Shown piece by piece: positions 59,451 through 64,000 of a stretch of 64,000 bases of DNA. How positions within the stretch are numbered: position 1 is the stretch's first letter; every line of letters starts with the position of its first letter. The position numbers were made by a program, and so were the translations under genes. This DNA is from DATAXI01 sp963756185 (GTDB taxonomy: Bacteria; Verrucomicrobiota; Verrucomicrobiia; Chthoniobacterales; Chthoniobacteraceae): contig CAVWMS010000015.1 of the NCBI GenBank assembly GCA_963756185.1, positions 310,001 through 374,000 on the forward strand. The letters are read 5' to 3'. The notes beneath the pieces are model-generated. The model was not told where the DNA came from and did not search any database. It saw nothing but the letters and a program-made list of their open reading frames with translations.

Positions 59451-61022
59451 TTAGTGGGCCATGGCCGGCGCGCCGCCGCGGTTGCGCTGGGCGAACAAGA
59501 GCAGCGGCAGGGCCAGCACGCAGCCGAGTGCGAAGAGGCGGATGACATCGATATAGGCGAGGGCGGTGGCCTGCTGGGTGAGCGTGTGGTAGAACTCGGC
59601 ATTGGCCTTCATGGCAGCATCGGGCAGCGACGCGCCCGAGTGAAAGAGGAGGGTCTTCGCACTGCTCACCGCGGCGGAGAAAGCGGGGGAATCGGTGTGC
59701 GCGGAGAGGTAGGTCTGGTGCGCCTGCGTGCGGCGGGCCAGGAGCGTGCTGAGCGCAGAGATGCCGATGCTGCCGCCCATGTTGCGGCAAAGGTTGATCA
59801 TCGCGGAGACCTGGTTGCCCTGCGAGGGCGGGATGTTGACGAAGGAGATCGTGTTGATCGGCACGAAAAGGAAGGCCAGGCCGACGCATTGGTAAATGCG
59901 GTAGAAGGTGGCGGTCTTGAAATCGATTCCGGGATAAATGGAGGACATATGGATCATGGCAGCGGTGAGGACGATGAATCCAAAGGCAATAAGGAGCCGG
60001 GCATCGACGCGCGAGACGAGCCGGCCGACGATGGGCATGCAAATCATCACGGTGAAGCCCCCGGGCGACAGCGCCATGCCGGCGCTCTCGGCGGTGTAAT
60101 GCATCACGGTCTGGAGATACTCCGGGATGAGCACGGTGGTGCCGAAGAGGATGGCGCCGAGCGCCAGCATGAGGCAACTGGCCACGGCAAGGTTGGGATT
60201 CTTGAGCAGGTGCAGCTCGAGGATCGGATGCTCCTCGTACCATTCCCACACGATGAAGTAAGCGAGCCCGATAACGCCGAGGATCGCAAAAGTAATGATG
60301 AACGGGCTGCTGAACCAATCGTCCTCCTGGCCCTTGTCGAGGACGACCTCGATGGAGCCGAGGCCGAGGGAAATGAGGCCGAAACCAAGATAGTCAACCG
60401 GCTTGCCCTTGGTTTGGATCTTTCTCTCGAGCACGTGCGGCGGGTCCTCGACCATGATCGAGGTCAGGAAGAGCGAAAGAACTCCGACCGGGATGTTGAT
60501 GAAGAATATCCAGTGCCAGGAATAATGATCGGTGATGTAACCGCCGAGCACCGGCCCAATGGCCGGCGCGAGAACGACGGCCATGCCGTAAAGGGCGAAG
60601 CCCGAGCCGCGCATGCGGGGCGGAAAGGTATCGGCGAGAATGGCCTGCTCGCTCGGCGCGAGGCCGCCGCCGCCGAGGCCCTGAAGGACGCGGAAAAAAA
60701 TCAGCATGGGCAGCGAGGTGCAAAGCCCGCAGCAGAAAGAGCTGGCGGTGAAGAGCACCACGCAGGTCATGTAAAAGCGCTTGCGCCCTATGCGGTCGGA
60801 AATCCATGCGCTGAGCGGCAGCACGACGGCATTGGCCACCAGGTAACTGGTCAGAATCCAGGTCGATTCATCCACGCTGGCCGAGAGGCTGCCGGCGATG
60901 TGAGGCAGGGCCACGTTTGCTATGGAGGTATCGAGCACCTCCATGAAGGTGGCAATCGTCACGGTAAGCGCCACCAGCCATGGATTATGGCGCGGCGTCC
61001 ATGCGGCCTGGTCGTAATTCAC
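59451..61022 (-). CDS. emrB: DHA2-family MFS drug exporter EmrB/QacA-like
   Basis: Drug:proton antiporter of 523 residues with 14 predicted helices. The start is GTG at 61022, overlapping the tetR TGA by four bases. Motif D1/C-type features: VLDTSIANVALPHIAGSLSA, TWILTSYLVANAVVLPLSAW, RIGRKRFYMTC (motif A), GLGGGGLAPSEQAILADTFP, GPVLGGYITDHYSWHWIFFI (motif C/antiporter). C-terminal region NQVSAMINLCRNMGGSIGIS. It exports hydrophobic toxic compounds together with the two downstream gene products. Confidence 0.94.
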   Translation of the reverse strand: MNYDQAAWTPRHNPWLVALTVTIATFMEVLDTSIANVALPHIAGSLSASVDESTWILTSYLVANAVVLPLSAWISDRIGRKRFYMTCVVLFTASSFCCGLCTSLPMLIFFRVLQGLGGGGLAPSEQAILADTFPPRMRGSGFALYGMAVVLAPAIGPVLGGYITDHYSWHWIFFINIPVGVLSLFLTSIMVEDPPHVLERKIQTKGKPVDYLGFGLISLGLGSIEVVLDKGQEDDWFSSPFIITFAILGVIGLAYFIVWEWYEEHPILELHLLKNPNLAVASCLMLALGAILFGTTVLIPEYLQTVMHYTAESAGMALSPGGFTVMICMPIVGRLVSRVDARLLIAFGFIVLTAAMIHMSSIYPGIDFKTATFYRIYQCVGLAFLFVPINTISFVNIPPSQGNQVSAMINLCRNMGGSIGISALSTLLARRTQAHQTYLSAHTDSPAFSAAVSSAKTLLFHSGASLPDAAMKANAEFYHTLTQQATALAYIDVIRLFALGCVLALPLLLFAQRNRGGAPAMAH

Positions 61023-61666
61023 GGCGCCTCCTCCCTGGCGGCGGCGGCGCGAATCCCGGCGATGGAAAACGCCGCGATCTGGTCGGCGATGCGCCGGACC
61101 TGGGTTTCGTTCAATTCTAGATCGGGCCAGAGATAGGGAAGGATGGCCCGCGAGACTTTCCAGTGCGCGCATTGGGCGGTGACGCTGTGGGTGAGAAGGT
61201 CGAGCGTCTCGTCGTCGAGCGGCGCGCGGGCGACATCGGCCACGAGCTGGCGCAACAGTTGAAAATTCGGGCGGATGATTTCCTCGACGAGCCGCGGCAG
61301 GGCCGGGGTTTCCTGGGCAAGCTCGCGGATGACGAGCCGGCCGCACCAGCTCGGGCGGCCCGAGGCGAAAATCGAGTTCACAAAGCCGTGGATGTAAAGC
61401 GTGAGCCGCTCCTCCGGCGTGAGGCGGTCGTCAGAGGGGAGAGCGAGGCGGCCATTGTGAAGGCATTGGCGGAGTACTTCAGTGTAAAGGCCGAGTTTGT
61501 CGCGGAAGTAGTAGTTGACGCTGGCGCCGTTCACGCCGGCGCGGTCGGTGATCTGCTTGATAGTGGCGGCCTCGTAGCCGCGTTCGGCGAAGATTTCGCC
61601 GGCGGCGGCGATGATGCAATCGCGGGAAGCCCTGGCCGGAGCTTTGATAGGCGGAGCAGAATTCAC
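61019..61666 (-). CDS. TetR/AcrR-family regulator (CerR/DUF1956-like) of the efflux operon
   Basis: Repressor-type protein of 215 residues; GTG start at 61666. The N-terminal helix-turn-helix is IIAAAGEIFAERGYEAATIK followed by ITDRAGVNGASVNYYFRDK. The C-terminal domain (RLTLYIHGFVNSIFASGRPS, then LVIRELAQETPALPRLVEEI) resembles CerR/DUF1956 regulators, which control drug pumps. It is the first gene of the operon it most likely controls; a perfect inverted repeat lies 34 bp upstream of its start. Confidence 0.92.
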   Translation of the reverse strand: MNSAPPIKAPARASRDCIIAAAGEIFAERGYEAATIKQITDRAGVNGASVNYYFRDKLGLYTEVLRQCLHNGRLALPSDDRLTPEERLTLYIHGFVNSIFASGRPSWCGRLVIRELAQETPALPRLVEEIIRPNFQLLRQLVADVARAPLDDETLDLLTHSVTAQCAHWKVSRAILPYLWPDLELNETQVRRIADQIAAFSIAGIRAAAAREEAP

Positions 61667-61699
61667 AGTGGGTGTGACGTTAGCGAATAAAACGAGCGT

Positions 61700-61717
61700 T
61701 TCAAATCATTATTTGAA
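61700..61717. promoter_or_regulatory. Candidate TetR-type operator upstream of the efflux operon
   Basis: TTCAAAT-CATT-ATTTGAA: perfect 7-bp inverted repeat with a 4-bp spacer, 34-51 bp upstream of the tetR start codon. The size and symmetry are typical of TetR/AcrR operators, and no other palindrome of this quality is nearby. Confidence 0.6.
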
Positions 61718-61823
61718 TGGCGGGTTTGAGGGGCGTATTGGGGATTCGGCTGGGAGGCGAAGACGGGTATCCGTCGTATTACGTAGAAAACTCCCGTATA
61801 AGGGAAAAAGGGGGGTGAAATTG

Positions 61824-61883
61824 CCTTGATTCACCTTGATTGGGCTTGATTGACCTTGATTGACCTTGATTGGGCTTGATTTC
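61824..61883. repeat. Six tandem 10-bp repeats (CCTTGATTGA type)
   Basis: Six consecutive 10-bp units: CCTTGATTCA, CCTTGATTGG, GCTTGATTGA, CCTTGATTGA, CCTTGATTGG, GCTTGATTTC. The invariant core is CTTGATT in every unit. One unit per turn of the helix means identical faces are aligned. It is 110 bp beyond the operator, in the gap between tetR and the surface protein. Confidence 0.9.
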
Positions 61884-62381
61884 CGGGGCCGCGGAAATGC
61901 CGTGGAAGGGTTGCGCCGAAGGGGCCATGACGGAAGCCGGGAAAGACGCAATTGGCGCGGGATGGCCGGGTCCATTCCGCAAGCCTAGCAAGATGGATGT
62001 CGCGTGGGTTAGCGATTTTTTGCGGCGGCGAATCGAGTCAGGATATCAGCGGAGTGCTCGCAGAAAATCTCACGCAAAGACGCCAAGAACGCAAAGGTGC
62101 AGAACCGCACCCTGGCACAACCCTCTCCACCTCACTGCCTCCAATTCAGTTTCGCGACGGCATACCTCCCTTACTTTGTCTTTGCTAATGCCATACAGGG
62201 AGTTCGGTATTTTGCCGCACTGCTGACGCGCCCGTCAACTTTCCCCGACTTACCATGAATAAGAAGCCGATTGGAAGAATCTGAATTATATAATTATCTA
62301 TTATAGGAGCAGAGGTTTTTCTGGACACGCCACGTGCGTTAGGGATAGATAGACGGTCATTCAGAGGCAACGGAAAGTCTC
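61884..62381. other. 500-bp non-coding region before the surface-protein gene
   Basis: No convincing gene. It holds, at about 62069-62096, a short CGCAAAGACGCC/AACGCAAAGG sequence of the type often scattered between genes of environmental bacteria (a small palindromic or repetitive leftover), and further on an AT-rich patch at 62270-62310 that is the likely promoter of the gene at 62382. Base composition drops compared with coding DNA. Confidence 0.45.
62272..62305 (+). promoter_or_regulatory. Putative promoter of the surface-protein gene
   Basis: TTGGAA (62272-62277) could be a -35 box. Two -10-like boxes follow: TATAAT (62290-62295, 12-bp spacer, too short) and TATTAT (62300-62305, 22-bp spacer, too long). 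Neither spacing is ideal, so only the AT-rich patch as a whole is supported, 77 bp before the start codon. Confidence 0.3.
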
Positions 62382-64000
62382 ATGAACGAAGGAATCTATT
62401 GCGCCCCCCGCAAGCTTTGCGTTGCTCGCGCCTTTTACCGGCTTTACCGGCCATTTATTGCGTTGGTACTCATGGCTGCCGGATGTCTCCTGTTTGCGTG
62501 CGTGGACGCGCGGTCCGCGACGGAAACGTGGAATCCGAACGGCGCCGGAGGCGGCAACGGAACGTGGGACACAGGCATCATTCCGTATTGGAATTCCGGC
62601 GTGAACTGGACCAACAGCAACGACGCACTGTTCACCGGCACGGGTGGAACTGTGACGGTGGTCAACCCGATTGCCAACTCGCTGACCTTCTCCGCGTCCG
62701 GACCTTATTTGCTGGAGAGCGGCACGCTGACTTTGTCGGGAAACGATGTGATAGTAAACAGCAACGCAACGATTTCCAGCGAGTTGAACTCGACGGTCGG
62801 TCTAACGAAAACGGGAATGGCCACACTGACGCTGACAGGGAGCGATAACCTTGGTACCCAGCTTAACAGCGGCGGGATAGTCGATGTGGAATCTGGGACA
62901 TTGGCCATCCAAAATGGCGGGACGGTCTCCGCTAACGTGGGCTATATCGGATACAACGGGGGCTCGAACGGGTCGGTGACGGTATCGGGGGCCGGATCGA
63001 CATGGGCCAACCAACTGCTTTGGGTCGGCTATTCCGGTGCGGGATCGCTGCTGATCAACAACGGCGCCGCCGTATCCGATACCTTTGCCAGCATCGGCAT
63101 GGGCGACTATATCGGATATGGCGCGGGATCCAGCGGCGTGGTGACGGTGTCCGGGAGTGGATCGACCTGGAGCGACAACGGTGGGCTTTGGGTTGGCAAT
63201 TCAGGCTCCGGCACACTGCTGGTCACCAACGGTGGCGGCGTAACCGTAACCGCCGTTGGATCGTACGGGTACGGTATCGCCATCGGCTCCAGCAGCTCCA
63301 GCGGTACCGGGAGTGGGATAGTGACGGTGACCGGGAGCGGCTCGTCGTTTGACAACAAGAACTCCTTTCTGATCGGCAACGGTGGAACCGGGACCCTGCT
63401 GATCACCGACGGCGCTTCCGTATCCACTGACGATAACCTTTTGAACGAGACCCTCGGCCCAAACTACAGTTCCATTATCGGAGGGTACTCGAGCGGCACG
63501 GCGACGGTGTCCGGGAGCGGCTCGTCATGGTCGAATGAAAGCATGATGTTCGTTGGCTATTCCGGAAACGGGACGCTGCTGATAACCAACGGCGGCACCG
63601 TCTCCGATGGCGTCGGGTTCTTCAACCCCATGACCACCGAATTCGGCGGTACTATTTTATTCATGTACGGCAGTGCGGTTATCGGCAATGGCTCCGGCGT
63701 TAGCGGCACGGTGACGGTGTCCGGGAGCGGCTCGTCATGGACCAATAGTAACAATGTGTACGTTGGCTGGTCCGGAACAGGGACGGTGCTGGTCACCGAT
63801 GGCGGCGCCGTGTCCGATAACAGCGCCTATCTCGGATATAATGGCGGGCTCGAGCGGCATGGTGACTGTGTCCGGGACGGGCTCGACGTGGACCACCAGC
63901 GGCATCCTTTACGTCGGCGGTACCCTAACCGGCGCTACCGGAGCCGGCACGCTGCTGATCACCGATGGCGGCTCGGTGAGCGCACAGCAGATCGTCGTCT
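62382..64000 (+). CDS. Large repeat-rich surface protein (autotransporter-associated beta-strand type), 3' end outside window, one frameshift
   Basis: ATG at 62382 begins MNEGIYCAPRKLCVARAFYR, followed by a hydrophobic signal region (FIALVLMAAGCLLFACVDARS). The mature part starts ATETWNPNGAGGGNGTWDTG, a pattern of autotransporter-associated beta-strand repeat proteins, and then has at least six copies of a 50-70 residue unit whose core is VTVSGSGSSW ... VGYSGTGTLLITNGG (starts near 62976, 63141, 63321, 63501, 63711 and 63862). These predict a long right-handed beta helix exposed outside the cell. An extra G near 63846 breaks the frame (GYNGGSSGMVTVSGTGSTW when removed). The C-terminus (autotransporter barrel or PEP-CTERM sorting signal) is beyond the right edge, so the export route cannot be decided. 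Confidence 0.85.
   Translation, partial: MNEGIYCAPRKLCVARAFYRLYRPFIALVLMAAGCLLFACVDARSATETWNPNGAGGGNGTWDTGIIPYWNSGVNWTNSNDALFTGTGGTVTVVNPIANSLTFSASGPYLLESGTLTLSGNDVIVNSNATISSELNSTVGLTKTGMATLTLTGSDNLGTQLNSGGIVDVESGTLAIQNGGTVSANVGYIGYNGGSNGSVTVSGAGSTWANQLLWVGYSGAGSLLINNGAAVSDTFASIGMGDYIGYGAGSSGVVTVSGSGSTWSDNGGLWVGNSGSGTLLVTNGGGVTVTAVGSYGYGIAIGSSSSSGTGSGIVTVTGSGSSFDNKNSFLIGNGGTGTLLITDGASVSTDDNLLNETLGPNYSSIIGGYSSGTATVSGSGSSWSNESMMFVGYSGNGTLLITNGGTVSDGVGFFNPMTTEFGGTILFMYGSAVIGNGSGVSGTVTVSGSGSSWTNSNNVYVGWSGTGTVLVTDGGAVSDNSAYLGYNGGLERHGDCVRDGLDVDHQRHPLRRRYPNRRYRSRHAADHRWRLGERTADRR

Noticed and set aside
61870..62226. A 118-codon plus-strand frame in the 61.9-62.2 kb gap
   Set aside because: It spans the tandem repeat and the CGCAAAG-type repeat, has no ribosome-binding site and no protein-like composition.

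Overview
The window is GC-rich, densely coding DNA from a Gram-negative bacterium. The most likely source is a member of Verrucomicrobiota, perhaps near the Chthoniobacter/Spartobacteria lineage. The clues are a complete MoxR/Bat aerotolerance cluster, a membrane-anchored squalene-cyclase-repeat protein, a secreted S53 peptidase ending in a 'DGxPNLLKYA' module common in this phylum, several small proteins resembling families I associate with it, and a large surface protein built of autotransporter-type beta repeats. The phylum is an inference from protein features; no rRNA or tRNA gene is visible.

Layout. 1-5.5 kb (minus strand): uronate isomerase (cut by the left edge), cyclase-repeat protein, lactonase, glycyl-tRNA synthetase. 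5.5-11.2 kb: a lone addiction-module antitoxin, a small membrane protein, a glycosyltransferase pair, a ParE-type toxin/antitoxin pair, a group-2 sigma-70 factor and a small HisKA-like protein. 11.3-20.5 kb (plus): uvrA, a large exported TPR protein, aat, an ABC-2-type permease and two coiled-coil membrane proteins. 20.6-29.5 kb (plus): gatC-gatA, an NtrB/NtrC-like two-component pair, a polytopic membrane protein, xseB and dxs. 29.5-42.9 kb is mostly minus: S53 peptidase, then (plus) a YfcE-type phosphodiesterase, then khpA-rpsP-ffh, a lipoprotein polysaccharide deacetylase, purB, two paralogous TPR proteins and pdxH. 43-56.8 kb (plus): icd, an AI-2E-family permease, a convergent VapBC-like pair, a PL7-like exported protein, then moxR-DUF58-DUF4381-batA-batB/C-batD-batE and a DUF3108 protein. 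56.8-61.7 kb (minus): tetR-emrB-emrA-outer-membrane-factor efflux operon. 62.4 kb to the right edge: the repeat-rich surface protein.

Two window-wide patterns matter to any user. First, at least nine intergenic arrays have a strict 7-bp period (AATTCGA, AATCCGA or AATCAGC type). Four form long inverted pairs around a GC-rich centre, and several abut start codons. One supplies the predicted N-terminus of a TPR protein. Second, about twenty core genes are broken by one or more single-base indels, mostly insertions. The restored frames give full-length conserved proteins, so I read these as sequence errors and not pseudogenes; uvrA, glyS, the NtrC-type regulator, batA, batB/C and the efflux operon are intact.

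I found no CRISPR array, prophage, insertion sequence or clearly novel defence system. The best candidates for something undescribed are the heptad-array family and the smaller regulatory-looking repeats near 61.7-61.9 kb.
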